A stretch of DNA of 64,000 bases from contig NC_135497.1 in NCBI RefSeq assembly GCF_052857255.1, forward strand, positions 119,736,744-119,800,743, given 5' to 3'. This DNA is from Amblyomma americanum. Lineage: Eukaryota > Arthropoda > Arachnida > Ixodida > Ixodidae. Both the position numbers and the translations under genes were made by a program. Of the stretch, positions 1-12,155 are shown piece after piece. Below the pieces are notes generated by a model that was not told the origin of the DNA, did not search any database, and saw nothing but the letters and a program-made list of their open reading frames with translations. Every line of letters begins with the position of its first letter. The stretch's first letter is position 1.

Positions 1-56
1 CGTCCCAAGCACCCACCTCTCCTACACACTTACGCATTTCCAGCATTTAATGGAGC

Positions 57-88
57 CCCCCCCCCCCCCCCCCCCTCTCTCTCTCTCT
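57..88. repeat. Poly-C / (CT)n microsatellite
   Basis: A homopolymeric C tract runs directly into CT repeats. Confidence 0.9.
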
Positions 89-3000
89 ATTTTATTACTG
101 AGACTAGAGGTTAGATTGGGTCTCACCGAAAACTAGCGAGTAAATTTAATGCACGTAAGCGGTGTCCAAATTATTTTTGAGGCCAGCATACTTTGCCATC
201 TGAATTCATGGAAAAAGTTGGATAGCCGCAGGCCAAGGTGAACCTGATCAATTTCAGCGGCGACATCGTCCCTCATTGCGTACAACCTCATGCCCCATTT
301 GACAGTCATGTCACGAGACACATGAGGACCTACAGCCATGGCCTCAGGAGGAAAATAAAAATTTCAGAATCTGTACCTCAGCGGCAAAGAAATACAAAGC
401 GCTCACAGAGGCAGTGGTGCCAATGATATTTCGATACCTACCTACCTTCCTTCCTTCCTTATTCAGCTCTTGCAAATGTTCACCGCTGCTTTGCGTTACA
501 CGACTAACTAGCCTGGCTCAGCATTAAAGAAAGAAAGCAAATGGCACGTCAGGTCGAAGCAGTTCGCAGGGCTGTTCGCCAATTGCGACATTTTCGTTCG
601 TTTTCGGGCAAAATGCCGGGTCTCGGAAATAACGGCGCGCTAGGTCAAACTCTGCTCATCATCAAACAAGAATTTGGAAGGCACCCAGTTTGTTTGTTTT
701 TTTTGTGTTTTTCACGTAGCCAGCTGCACAAAGCAGTGACGAAGTAGGTCCGGCCGATTCACGGCGGTCATCCACCCGCTGTTAATAAACCGACACCGGT
801 TTCTAGGCAAGAAATAAACCCGACGGCGGCGATTCAAGACAGCCAGAAGCCGTAGTAATAAGTCGTCTCTGTGGGCGCAGCATTCAACAGTTCGCGAATG
901 CAGCGAAATACTTGAATATTTATACGACGCCCTGCGGAGTCAACGACAACCTCCTCCGAGGAGAAACGAGAAGAAAAAAAAAGCCAAAGAAACGGGAAGG
1001 ACGGGCGAAGTAAAATAAAAGCGGGCGAGAAGGCGGCTACACAGCGTGTGCCGCCAGCCTCCGCGGGTAATATTTTGCGGAATTTGTAAACTTGAGAACT
1101 TCTCTCGCGTCGCAGGGCCACGACCGTAAGAGTCGTCATAAATTCCGAGCGGCACACGCCGTCTCCTCGGTTGGGGCCGCGAGCGACCGACGATGACGGG
1201 GCGCTTTAGGGGTTTCCTTTTCCTCCAAAGCTCACCGACGACAAGTTCTGACAGTTTCCTGCGACAAGCGCGCGCATAAACGAGAACGAAAGAACGGAGA
1301 GGGTAAAATGAAGAAAAGAGTTGCGCGCGCTCGTCACGCCTCCCGCACTTTTTTTTTTAGCTCCGGCATTCTCATAAACCGAGAACGTGCCCCCGAGAAG
1401 GTCGACCACATTACGGCAGTTGTTTTCCCGTTTTGATTCGACAACTTGGAAGTTAGAGCCGTGCCGACCTGCTGCTGTATTATAGCGCGGAGAAATGCTG
1501 TACAGGCGAACGCAATGCGCAAACACGGCGAATAGACGGTACTGGTTTCGCGCCCGATATTTACGCTAAAGAAGGAACGGAAAAGAGGGAAAGTCCAGTT
1601 GTATTATTCGCATTACTGCACTTTTTCCGGCCGTTTGAAACGCAGCGCCTAGGCTCCTTTAGCGCGACTCTTTGCTATTAAACTCCTTGGTTTCCTTTTC
1701 ATGTGTCCTCGCGTGTCCGTCATGGATTTTTTAAAGCTTTAATTACGTCATCATAAAGTGATTTGCCAGCCGCGTTGAACGCGCTATTTCCTCGCCGCCA
1801 CAAATTCCATTTCAGTGGCCTCACGAAACGCCACTCATTACCAAGACGGGGTATTTTCCTTTCTTATTAGTTAGTTTTTGCTCTGTTCGCGAATTCCGCT
1901 GGTTTTCTCTCACGCTGTATGCTAATCACCACTAAAAAGCGCCCTCACTCATGGTGAGCAGGCGAGAAAACTGCGAGAAAACATTGGGGACAATTTACTG
2001 GGTGCATTTACGCCCACAGAACAAGAAAGCTCGGTGGCGGTGCGGCTGACAGGTTGTGTGGCGGTTGTCGCATCCGATGTTCTTGCATGGTATTTGACTA
2101 ATGTCCTGCAGGGTATTTACATGCACCACCGCGAATTCAAGTGCGATCGGCGGATGGTTCGAGCACGTGGTCGCGGAATAATTAGCAATAACACGCCGAC
2201 GCACGTCCTTTTGTAGCTAAATGTCAGCGAGTTCGAGTACGCTTGACAACACAGGCAGGCACATACAGCATTAAGACTAGCACGATAACAACATTCCTCC
2301 ATGGCGCAGCCGAAAGAAGGCTATGAAGGAACACTAGCCTACTGCTTTTCCGCGGAGCAGTAAGATATTTATTTACTCGTACGTCTACATTCGCCCACAG
2401 GGCATCAGAATAGGGTGCACTCAACTCGCATAGAAGAAGTATAGAAACAATTGGCGAAACACACGACACTCACAAAATACAAGTCACTGGCAGCGCTGGA
2501 AAGAAATTTACGGCCAACTTTGAGCAGTGGCTATATAGTCATGAGCAGTTTGCATGGCGCGCCATTACGCGAAGCCCACAGCAGGAAAAACAAAAAAAAA
2601 ATCCCCAGACCAACTGTTCTCACAGCCTGTATTAAGGTCAGTGGTCGAGACAGCGCGCACGACTGCTGGATAACGCCGCCGACAAACTGGTGACAAGGAT
2701 CGAAGCGCCCCGTTTCGATAGTGAACACGGAGCAGCCCGCCGAGTGAAATCTGCGCCACTTCGCCCGGCTGCGGGCCGCCCAGAATCAGAGCGGTCATAA
2801 AGAAGCGATGTTTATGAGAACGGAGCGCCGCCTCTGGGGACAGTACGAATGCCCGTGCGAAACTGTTGGCCTGAATAGAGGGGCTTAGTTTTCCCTGCTA
2901 CATAGATGCACGCAACTAGTACGTGACAGCGTCTAGCGCGAGGAAAAGGTTCGAAAAAGTTTCCTTTCATTGGTCGACGGTCAAGTACGATTGCCGGCGA

Positions 3001-3165
3001 CCACGCTTTCTCGAAATAAAAGCGCCACTACTGGTTACCAGCTGGACCATATGATCCCAGATAAACTTAAGTGCCCGTTTCGGTGTTTGCCCTCACTTGT
3101 GCGAACTTGGGGAATAACGTCGAAGAGTCACGACAGCCACTACGAAAGGGTGTTTTTTTTTTCTT

Positions 3166-3190
3166 GGGGGGGGGGGGGGGGGGGGGGGGG
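3166..3190. repeat. Poly-G tract (25 bp)
   Basis: An uninterrupted G-run follows a T-rich stretch. It is a potential G-quadruplex former and its length may be affected by sequencing error. Confidence 0.9.
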
Positions 3191-3623
3191 ACGAAAGCAA
3201 ATGGCCCACGCTATCAGGCCGACCGGTGCATTGAAAAGCGAGCGTGTAGATTGCTGTAGGAAGCTCCTTTAATCCAGCACAACTGGAGTATCAACGAAAC
3301 CTGCAAGCTAGGCAGAAAAAACGGCTTAAATCGCCTTTCTCAGGCAGCGTACACACTGGTGTACCGACGCCCAGGTCGAAGCAGTGGTACGCATGTGTTA
3401 CAGGGCTCGAACCTACAGCACCTCTCTGACGTTGCCAAGGAAAGGAACATAGGAAGAAAATCTGCCCCTTCAATTCTTGCGAAACTTGAAGCTTCAACAT
3501 TCGGTTTTTATAAGGCGAGACAGTCGAATCGATTCCTTCGATCACTCTGAAGTCAGGATTTTACCAGAAGGAAGAATAAGGGTATCAAACGAAGCGTAAA
3601 CCATGAAGAGGCACTCAGCTGCA

Positions 3624-3637
3624 GCGCCCCCTATTGC
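3624..3637 (-). promoter_or_regulatory. CTCF-like motif
   Basis: On the minus strand the 14-mer reads GCAATAGGGGGCGC, matching 12 of 14 positions of the usual core CCASYAGRKGGCRS. A single motif match is weak evidence of binding. Confidence 0.25.
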
Positions 3638-3785
3638 TAAGCATTTCATTAGAGGAGAAGCATTTGTGTTCGTCAAACAGAACAACAACAACAAAATAAG
3701 AAACACACGGGGATGAGCTTAAGATCGATTGTTACGGCAGCGACTTCAATGCAAAACTCTCGGTCTCGATTACACCTGCCCCCAC

Positions 3786-3828
3786 ATCAAAGCGAGATCG
3801 ATGAGGCCCACATCGATCTCGCTTTGAT
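3786..3828. other. Perfect 18-bp hairpin in the intron just after the large-exon donor
   Basis: The arms at 3786-3803 and 3811-3828 are perfect reverse complements, with a 7-nt loop. On the minus-strand transcript the hairpin starts about 60 nt after the GTGAGT donor. It could be a splicing-related RNA structure or the remains of a palindromic element. Confidence 0.6.
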
Positions 3829-3888
3829 CAGGCGGCGTGCGCAGGACAAGAAGACTGACAAAAGAGACGGTTCTTTTACCTAACTCAC

Positions 3889-4519
3889 CTGGAAGCAGCA
3901 TGCCGGCCCAGGATCCCTCCCTCGACGAGGAGTCGTCGCTCGACGACGGCCCAGGATCAATTCCGGAGGACGCACTGGTCCTCCTGCTCGCAGAGTCGAC
4001 GCCGCTGCTCTTGGAACATGGGCAGAGGCCGGACGCCTGGTCCTCGCTGGGGTCTGCGGGCCCCGAAGCGTGGCCCTTGCAGGAGCAGTTGTCAGGCCGG
4101 TGGCCAGAGAGCCAGCTCCTGTTCGCGGCCAGCAGGGAGTCCCACTCGATCCGCTCCAGGCCCCGCTCGACCGAGACCAACAGGTGCTTGAGCAGAGTCA
4201 CCAGCTGCTCGTCCGTCTCCTGTCCCGGGGCCGTCCAGTCCATGGCCAGGAGTCGTCCGAGCTCGTGCGCATCGATTCTCCTGCTGCAGAGGTGGCCCAA
4301 GTCGTCGCGGTACTTGAGCAGCAGTCTCGCCGGACCAGAAGCTCGGGACGCGTCTTCCGGGCCGACGGCCAAGTAGAAGTCTCCGGGCCGCAGCACAGAG
4401 GAGTCGAGCTCGCACAGCTGGATCACCACCCGGCGGCCGAAGCACAGCGGCCACGCCTTGCGGCTCTGCAGGGCAGGGCAGCCGCTGTCGTCGCAGCTCG
4501 CGGGCTCCGGGCTCGCTTT
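3889..4519 (-). CDS. Internal coding exon of a KIAA1755/PLEKHG4 (puratrophin-1)-like gene
   Basis: This is a 631-nt exon on the minus strand (210 codons plus 1 nt, entering in phase 0 and leaving in phase 1). Its acceptor follows a C/T-rich tract (AG at 4521-4520) with a CTGAG branch-point-like site upstream. Its donor is CAG|GTGAGT (GT at 3888-3887). Exon residues 22-52 contain AWPLC, then VVIQLCELD and LRPGDFYLAV. Residues 66-73 read LLLKYRDD, and residues 113-129 read LLVSVERGLERIEWDSL. This order (WPLC, VV.L..L, LRxGDFYLxV, a basic strand, then LV..E.G...I.W) matches the N-terminal region of vertebrate KIAA1755 and its PLEKHG4/quattro RhoGEF-like relatives as I remember them. Residues 138-205 are Ser/Gly/Asp-rich and probably disordered. 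Related proteins carry SEC14, spectrin-repeat and DH/PH regions further on, and none of these is visible here. The splice structure is seen directly, and the family call is from memory. Confidence 0.72.
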
Positions 4520-4582
4520 CTGCGCACGGGAGAGAAGCGACTCAGAACGGCGCTCAAAAGGGCCACCGGTAAATCTTCCCAC

Positions 4583-6975
4583 AGGTGTTTCACAGCGCTA
4601 AGAGGACGACGAAATTGGGTCGCGGGAGAGCGCGCAGTCGTGTTCGGACACAAGTGCTAGCCTCCCGCGTTGTTTGCATGCATTCTGTGCTTCATCGTTT
4701 GCTTGTTTGTTTTTTTCGTCTAGACTCATTCCTGCAGCGTCGAGCAACTAGTCAGAGTGCACAACCAGGTCACTGATAAAACAAAGTTCACAATGACTTC
4801 ACTTACACGGGCATAAACAAAAATGTGCCTCATCAACCTACATACAGAAACCTTATGTGCAGCTAGTGCAGCAGCTAGGAGCCGAATGGAAATAATAAAA
4901 TACCCGGACGGCGCCTCAGGAACTGAGCCTATACTGCAACAAAGCAGACGGTTGTCCCAAGTTTCGCCGCATTTCCAATGCGCAATACTTCGTGCAGGAG
5001 CACGCGCCCTTTTGTAATTCGAGACTTAATATGGTCGGCGAAGCATATTATCGCGCGTTTGAGAAGCAGTAAGAAGCGCGGACGTCGGAAACAGACACGC
5101 GTGAGGTAGCCCGGCGAATGACACCAACAAAGCCGGCAAGGAGGAGTGGGTCAGACCGGGGAAAAACGAAAAAATTAAAGCAACCACGGTGGCGTATGAC
5201 CAGCCTCTTTGGTTAGCCGGAAACCGGACCCGATAAATGAGCGAGATAGAGCCCGCTGCTAGGTCAGCCACGAGAGCGTGTGCACGGCGCCCTAACAAGG
5301 TCCTAAAAAGGGGCGCAGCCTCAAAAACGCAAAGAAGGAATGATGACGTCCAAGGCCAGGAAGCTCGGCTTCATAAACCCCCTCTCTAAGCAGAGGGACA
5401 CGGCTTGCTTTTTAACGAAAACGGCGGTGCCTTGCACGCGATATCCGCGCTCGCCTCCGCCCTCGTATACGAGACACGCAAGGGCTGCGGTAATCTGCCG
5501 GAGCAAAACCGTTGGACGGCCATGAAAACGGGAACGGGAAGCGGGTTGGGCGGCGGCCGCGCCAAGATACAGCTTGGCTACTTACGTCCGCAGCAAATGC
5601 GTGGCGCATGCTTTGCGTGCAATCACAGCATGCACTGCAATTAACGCACGTGAAAAAAAAATGCAGCATAGCCACCGAGGGCTCAGGCGTTCTGCTGATG
5701 TTCTCACAAGAGGAACGGCTGCAGTCTCGGCTGCTTATAGGCAACGAATTGTGATGGCAGGGACGATGAGAAAAGGAAACAAAAAAAGCTTTCGCCTACA
5801 GCACGCCGCACGTCCAAGAAAGAACGCGGGGTGGCCGAAGCCAGTCGGGAGCTTAACAGCTTTTCCGACTTGCACTCAGCACAAGCTGTTGCTCTGTGTC
5901 TTTAAACTTCGCATTTTATAAGGAGACGAGGAGAGGAAACGAAAAGCGCGACAGGAAATAGTAATTAGCCGCGCTTGGAAATCGTAAAGGATCACCTCAG
6001 TCCCCGGTTAATCCTCGAGACGAAACTGAACTAACCGGTGAGAGGCACAATAAAATTATTCTAAATTTTCGAATAACGAATCGAATAACCCCCTCCCTAT
6101 TCGAGTCGCTGAACGAATCAAATAGTGCACATGCAAACTAATTCGAAAATAATCGAATTTGCTCTCCAATTCTCGAATTTTTTCTCAAAAAATTGGCCAG
6201 AAGCTCGAGGCAAGTCACGACGCAGTTTTCTTCGACGCCGCGCATCATGCAACTGTTGTGATCGGTCTGCACGGAGTGGAGGCCCAGCTCTGCGACGCGG
6301 TCCATTCGTGCGTCGGCGTGCATCATGCTCGCACATGGCATCCACGATTAGGCGATGCGGCAGTGCTCAGGCAGGATTAGCGAACCATGCATCGATGCCC
6401 GGCCTCAACGGTCGTGCGTGTAGATCTCACCGCTCTCACCTATACTGAGAAGTGGTGCTAGTTTAACGGCTCTCTCGGTCGGTAGCATTATCCAGTATAC
6501 ATAACACGACTGCCTCCGAACTTACCAGTATACCAAGAAACAGCAGCGCATGTATGTACATGGAACAAATAAAGAAAGGGACGCAACCATAATGCATATA
6601 TGTGCGCTGATGTTCCCAATGTCCAACCAACCAGCCTTCCAAACACCTGTGTATACTGGCATAGTGTTGTGTACCTCATAGTGGAGATATGTGTTGTTTT
6701 TACCCAATTAGTGCTATTAGTTATAGCGCCTACCGCACCGCCGCCGCTGTAAGCTCCGCTGTTGCGCACGATTTATTTTGTAAGAATATTAGCAGTAGTC
6801 GTGAATATTCCAAACATATTCGATCCGTTTTCGGTTCTGTTTAGAAAAGGTACTATTCGTTCATCCCTAACAATACTGAAAGCTTGGTAAGTCGATAATT
6901 GACACTATTAAGAGCCTTCATACATACGGACGCACAAAAGTGTTTTCGTTTACTTTTTTCGCAAAATAAAAATCA
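4583..6975. other. Intron with a moderately GC-rich stretch and an ATTCGAA-rich zone
   Basis: From 4583 to about 5990 there is no recognisable element. From about 6045 to 6190, and again from about 6780 to 6870, the sequence is full of ATTCGAA/AATCGAAT-like words, similar to the ends of degenerate DNA-transposon repeats. No clean terminal repeats or target duplication could be defined. Confidence 0.35.
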
Positions 6976-6978
6976 TCG

Positions 6979-7240
6979 CTGTAGCTGTGGCCCTGTGGTA
7001 AGGCAAACGCCGCGTATGCGAGATGTGTTGGGTTCGAGTCCCGGTGTTGGCACTGCAGGCCACAAGCGCGCCCTCGTCCCGGTGCACGGCTTTCCCAGGG
7101 GCCGGAAAAGCAGGCACCCAGTCTGTCTGCCCGAGCTGTGAGCCTTCCCGTTCTCCACAAGCCCGCTTGCCTTAGCAATGCTTATCGCTACTAATTTCCT
7201 TGTTGTCCAGATAAAAGCGAAACGACACCACCGACAGTTT
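6979..7240 (+). repeat. tRNA-related SINE-like element of a third type
   Basis: An A-box-like TGGCCCTGTGG is followed about 40 bp later by GGTTCGAGTCC, a perfect B box. The head is unlike those of SINE families A and B. The body (about 7053-7240) shares nothing obvious with them. There is one copy in the window, so the boundaries are guesses. It is not a functional tRNA gene, because no acceptor-stem pairing closes around the two boxes. Confidence 0.45.
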
Positions 7241-7974
7241 CTCACGGCTGCATCGACAGCGCTTGCGCACACACGTGACCTAGCCATATGACGAAGCGCA
7301 ATGGAACGCAAAAGCCGGTGCCGTCGTCGCCAGTTGCATCTCTTCTGTTTCCCTTGCTTTTCGGGGAGAAGAGGAAAGAAAGAGGAAATGCGCAGCCTGG
7401 ACAGAAGAGGAGCGAACACGAGATGCGGCGTCGGCAGCAGACAACACCGCCCTCAAAGTTTTTATTTTCCTTCACTGCCGTAGCAAACAAAAAACGCCGT
7501 CGCAGAAAGCGAACGAAAGGAAACCACGGCTCCCGGTGGAAAGGGAGAGGCAGAGCTAAAGTTACAGTCCCGAGAGTCCCTGGCCGTTCCCACCGAACTT
7601 CGCATGCGGCCTTCGACAAAAGCGGCGCCTATGGCGGGGGTCAGGTTCCTGGGACAGCATGAACGGCGGCCGCCTACTACGCGACCCACCGGTGGTGTGT
7701 GGACGCGTCTGGCGACTCCAGCCGGCGCCGTGGCGGACAGGAAAGAAAGCGCGCAGACAGCCGGGAATCTGGGGGGGAGCGGCATCGGAGGGGTGGGGGA
7801 TCGTCCCTTCTCCCCGCCACCGAGGGAGGGGCAGGGAGCGCGGCGTCGGGAATGCGGGAGCCAAGCAGAGAGGGAGGGCATCTCCGCTCCAAGCCCCAGC
7901 GAAGCTGCAATGGACGCCCGCGGTCGAAAGCTTACGGAACGCGGCGTTGTGAATTTAAAATTTTATAAAATGTA
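7241..7974. other. GC-rich intronic stretch, no gene seen
   Basis: The stretch is GC-rich from about 7500 to 7930, with long open frames on both strands. Their peptides are low-complexity Arg/Pro/Ser/Gly and they have no paired splice sites. I read these as a composition effect. Confidence 0.4.
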
Positions 7975-8443
7975 GAGTTTAACTTCTTGAAGTGAGACAT
8001 GGACTATAGTTTGGTTTATGGGGGTTTAACGTCCAAAGCGAGTCAGGCTATGAGGGACGCCGTAGTGAAGGGCTCCGGAATAATTTCGACCACCTGGGGT
8101 TCTTTAACGTGCACTGCCATCGCACAGTAAACGGGCCTTTAGAATTTCGCCTCCATCGAAATTCGACCGCCGCGGCCGGTATCGAAGCCGCGTCTTTAGG
8201 TCAGCAGCCGAGCGCCGTAAACCACTCAGCCATCGCGGCGGCCCACATGGACTATAATAGGCGTCGTAGTGAAGGGCTCGGAATTAATTGAAACCACCTG
8301 GTGTGAAGGACTTTAACGTGCGCTGACATCACACAGAACGCGGCCGCATTTAGCCCCCATCGAAATGCGGCCGCCGCAGATTGGATCGAACGCGCCACCT
8401 TGAATCAGCAGCCGAACGCCGAGGCCGCTGAGCCACCGCGGCG
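7975..8443 (-). repeat. Older SINE family B copy, split by a younger one
   Basis: The two parts are 7975-8008 (diverged tail) and about 8257-8443 (core and tRNA-like head ending in the reverse of CCGCCGCGG). Removing the nested copy at 8009-8244 and one target duplication restores the colinear order seen in intact family B copies. It is more diverged than its guest. Confidence 0.7.
8009..8244 (-). repeat. SINE family B copy nested in an older B copy
   Basis: On the minus strand the tRNA-like head has an A box near TGGCTGAGTGG and a degraded B box. It is followed by the shared core and the GTTAAACCCCCATAAAC-type tail. A perfect 12-bp target duplication (ACATGGACTATA) occurs at 7997-8008 and 8245-8256. 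Confidence 0.88.
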
Positions 8444-9713
8444 GGTGCATTTAAAATTGTCGCATTTCACGCGCAACGGAGAAAATAGTTCGCAGTTCTC
8501 GATCACCTCAGTTTGAGAGAGAGAGAGAAGTTGTTGCCATGGAGAAAGAAAAGGAAAGTGCACAGGCCTGCCCACTGGCTCAAGCTGAGCCACAATCGCT
8601 ACCACGTGCAGATAGGAGAGTTGAAAGATGGGATAGAAAGACAGGATAGTAAAGACGCGCTAAAGACAAGGCCGATCCCGGAGGCAGTGCAATACCGGGC
8701 CAACCGGCGGCGGGAGTGAAGCATCCTTCAAACTCTCCGCCACATTTCCAAAATTAAGTCCAATTGGACCCGTAACAGATACTCTACGGGGTCCGGTGAC
8801 TGCCGGGAGCGATGGTCTAGAATTTCCGCGCACAACCGTCAGGCGGCACTTCGAGCGGCGCTAACTGCCAACAGCTCTCTAGAGAGGCAGCAAAGACAAA
8901 GTGAAAAATAAAATGTGTACACAGCCGTCGTTCCGCACACTTGTTTTAGCCGACCGAGCCGACACTGAAAGCCTCACTTGAAAGAAGTTTGGTCCAAAAT
9001 AACAGAAGAAAGCTTCTTTCATATCGCAGAATGAGATGGAGCAACAGCGTGCCAAAAGTTGTTTTATCGTAATAGCTGGACCCTCCAGTTATCGCCCACA
9101 TCGGCTGAAGCCGGCCTGTGCTTCCATGCCACCTAACAGCATCGAGAGATCGCCGCAACCGGATATATACACACATGCGCGGTAGTATTCCTCAGACGGG
9201 TGCCAGAGTAGTGTCAGTTCGCACTTTGAGGCCGCCGTAACGGCAATGACGCGAAAACGATCTTAGCGCAGTTAACAAAGTCGGCGGCACTTTAGATGCA
9301 ATCGCGTGGCATGGTCCCTGAGGGCAAAATCAAGAATTCACTCATACTATCCTTTGCGCGAGCTGAAAAAAACAACTGATAACAATAAAAGCCCAACTCT
9401 TTCCGTGACACGAAGACCAGTTTGGGAGTCCAGGCAACGGCATCTGCGAGGCTGCTCTATAAAGATAGACATCACGAGCAGCATCAGTCTGAAACTTTCG
9501 TCCCTCTGTCGAAGTGTCTTACGCAGACCAACGTCAGGGCAACGGCCGCGAGCTCCCTACCAGCGTTCATCAGTTCCTCGCATCTCGGAAAGCGCCGCGA
9601 ACGGTAATGACCCCCTTCCTTCATCCAACCCCGAGGGCACGCGCAAAGAAGAAAGGGCTGCATAGCCGGCGCCGCAGGAACCAGCAACCTCTGACTCGGC
9701 TAAGAAGGGCGCC

Positions 9714-9716
<3 letters not shown>

Positions 9717-9766
<50 letters not shown>

Positions 9767-9787
9767 GGGGGGGGGGAGAGAGAGAGA
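9717..9787. repeat. (GA)n - poly-G - (GA)n microsatellite
   Basis: There are about 38 bp of GA repeats, about 22 G, then GA again. Confidence 0.92.
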
Positions 9788-11410
9788 AAAGCAAAGCGCT
9801 TCCCACAATTAATGCAAAACAAAACGAGCCAGGAAAGAAGAGGGGTCGCGGGAGCAGCGCAGAGAGACGTTCGGAAGCAGTGCGTGTCGGCGCAAAACCG
9901 AGGCGCACCAAAGTAGCCGGGGGGGAGGGGGGGGTCGCTACCTTTCGGGGCCTCCGGATTTATTTCTTTCGCGGAGATCGCTTTGTTTGAGCGTCGGCCG
10001 AGGGCCGCGGGAATGAGGCAGCAGGGACTGGCCCTGCCAAAAAGGTCGGGGCTAAGGAACTACGCTATAGCTGGCCCCGGGAGGGCCGCGATTCGGTTGC
10101 CGCTCTGGCATAATGTCAAACATTCCTGGCCACTACAGCCCTCCCACCCCGTTTCGCTTCTCACGCGCGTCGCCGAAACGTCTTGTTCTGCTCCCTCCTG
10201 GCCGCATGCTATTATTCTTTTCCTCGTTTTGACGTAACCGGCGGCGGCCGACATACTCGTCTCAACGTTCACGCAGCAGACCAAACGCTGGCTCGTCGGC
10301 GGCCGCCTTTCGCGTTCACGTCAGAATTTCTTTTGTCCTCTGCTAGATACTTAGTGGCACAGGCAGGGGCCTATTGGTTTACATTCTGTTTTGGCTGCCC
10401 CACCATACTTTTTGTCCTCTGCCAGAGATGAGAGGCCCTTGGGTTGTCTGACTCGTTCAAGCCCGCAGGTGCCGGCTCGATACGATGGTGTCGGACTCGA
10501 GAGAGCTGGGCGGTTACAGAAGAAACTAAGCAGTAGATTTATTTTACATTTTTACAGTCGAGACAGGAACACCTCCGTAACACGCCATCAGTCCGTTAGA
10601 TACAATTCGTATTCACTAGACCCCTGGCTGGTGAGCAAATTTCTGTGAAACGTGTCCATCAGGTGGGCATTTGTGTACACTTGGGGGTAGCGCTCAGGGC
10701 AGGAAGCGGTGCTGATGCACTCTCGCAGCCCGGTCGATGGCAAGGGGGAATGACCCCAGTCATCGAACACTGTTACGTCGGAGATTTCACCACTGCGGCG
10801 TTCGAGGCCCTCGTTTAAACAGAATTTCAACCTGCATCTCAGCAGCAGATGAGGTCACCCTCGTCCTGCCCCGCGGAATGTCCGAAAGCGGAGATCTCTG
10901 CCACTTCAGACCATACCGGTCTTTCGGTTAATCCCTACAGCTTGATCAAGGTTAGGATGAAGAAAGAAGCCTGCTTCGAAATTGCATGCCGCGCCTGCCT
11001 TGATCATTTTACATGCTTACGTGAGATATTATTACACACAGATCGCAGTCACAGCAACCGTTTGTTCAACACGAAAGAAAGGGGAACAAATGCAGAGGAG
11101 GCATTTCAGTTGCCGACTGTCAAGTATTTGGCAGCGCTCGGTGACACCGTCGACATTAAAGAAATACGGATTATAAGAACCATGGAGTCAGGTCACCACT
11201 CTGTCTTAGAAGTGCCTCACGTGATGCAAAACGCTTCGAGCAGAAGTCTTAAATCCCCAACTCGATTGGAATATTACATAGGCAGCATACTTCTTTTCAT
11301 AACAGGTCGCTACAGCGAGCACAGAACGTGCGACAAATCACAAATTTCGCAGGACAAGTACGGAAGTGAATAAGATGTGCAAAAAATCCTTTAAATATAT
11401 ACTGTACATA

Positions 11411-11490
11411 AATAGAGAGACTGGAGGGGACACTTAAGCCCCGCCTTAAGTTGATGGGTCAATGCCCATAGCATATGCGGAATATACCTT
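11411..11490 (+). repeat. Fragment of the CTTAAGCYCCGCCTTAAG repeat family
   Basis: The sequence matches the reverse complement of about 53920-53996: first the GGAGG..CACTTAAGC.CCGCCTTAAG block, then a stretch resembling GGGT..ATG.CCATAG.ATATGCGGAAT. A third relative starts near 18298. Confidence 0.6.
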
Positions 11491-12081
11491 TTCCTGTGTG
11501 TCTCCAGGAACAGCAGTCGCACTCGCTTTCGCTTATTTTTTCTGAAATCGCTGTATTTGCGACATCTTCGATGCTGCCGTCAGATCCGCTGCAACAAAAA
11601 CCGTGGCGCGCCTTCCCCGTATCTACGCGCTCCAATCGAGCGGGCGATCACCAAGCATGTCTCGACCATCGTCCTATAACTGGGAATACGGTTCTGGCTT
11701 TGTTCTGTCAGCACTCACCACTCCCAAGTGCCGCATCATTCTACCAATTCGACTCGCTTAATTTTCTCACGCGAAGAAATAGTTTGCGCAGAATGCGACC
11801 CAAAGGACAACTGTCTCGCTTACGCCAGTACATGGTTTTGGGTACAGCAAATAGAATTAATCTGACGCATAAACCGGATTTAACACCCAACACCAGCGGA
11901 AGCTTCAATCTGGCATGAGAACACCAATATAACGTTAACGAAGCAAGTCGTGACGGGATACCACTAAGGTATATATATTTAATCTCCAGCCTTCTCACTT
12001 CCGATTCCTGAATATCTCCACGGCCCACACAAGGCAAGACGAATTACTTTTCGCGGGACTTATGTTCAGTCATGTGGATTC

Positions 12082-12150
12082 ATTTCTTTTAACACGACAG
12101 CGTTAAAAGCCCCGTGATGCAGAAAAGCCAGTGTCGTCGGCGTCGGCTGC
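12082..12150 (+). repeat. Fragment of a GACAGCGTTAA-type repeat
   Basis: The TTTAAC..GACAGCGTTAA.GCCCCG block matches the left end of the longer repeat at 53588-53996, in the same orientation. It lies directly beside a SINE copy. Confidence 0.45.
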
Positions 12151-12155
12151 TTTAG

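Larger units (their letters stand above)
1..3785. other. Intronic sequence 3' of the large exon; little else
   Basis: This holds a C-run merging into (CT)n at 57-88, short CTTCC repeats near 440-460, and a 25-bp G-run at 3166-3190. I saw no exon with paired splice sites. One minus-strand open stretch near 133-339 is discussed under rejected items. Confidence 0.5.
8500..12080. other. Intron with a GA/G microsatellite and a probable dispersed-repeat stretch
   Basis: 8505-8890 starts with GA repeats and resembles a dispersed tick repeat I remember, but has no second copy here. 9717-9787 is a GA/poly-G array. 9830-10330 is GC-rich. 10450-11400 has no recognisable feature. No supported exons were found. 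Confidence 0.35.

Noticed and set aside
133..339. Minus-strand open frame with a protein-like composition near the window start
   Set aside because: The peptide looks less biased than most, but there is no donor, no family match and the upstream AG is weak. It may be an old transposon remnant and cannot be supported.
6045..6870. DNA transposon bounded by ATTCGAA-rich ends
   Set aside because: The ends are degenerate, without definable inverted repeats or target duplication. Kept only as a note in the region entry.
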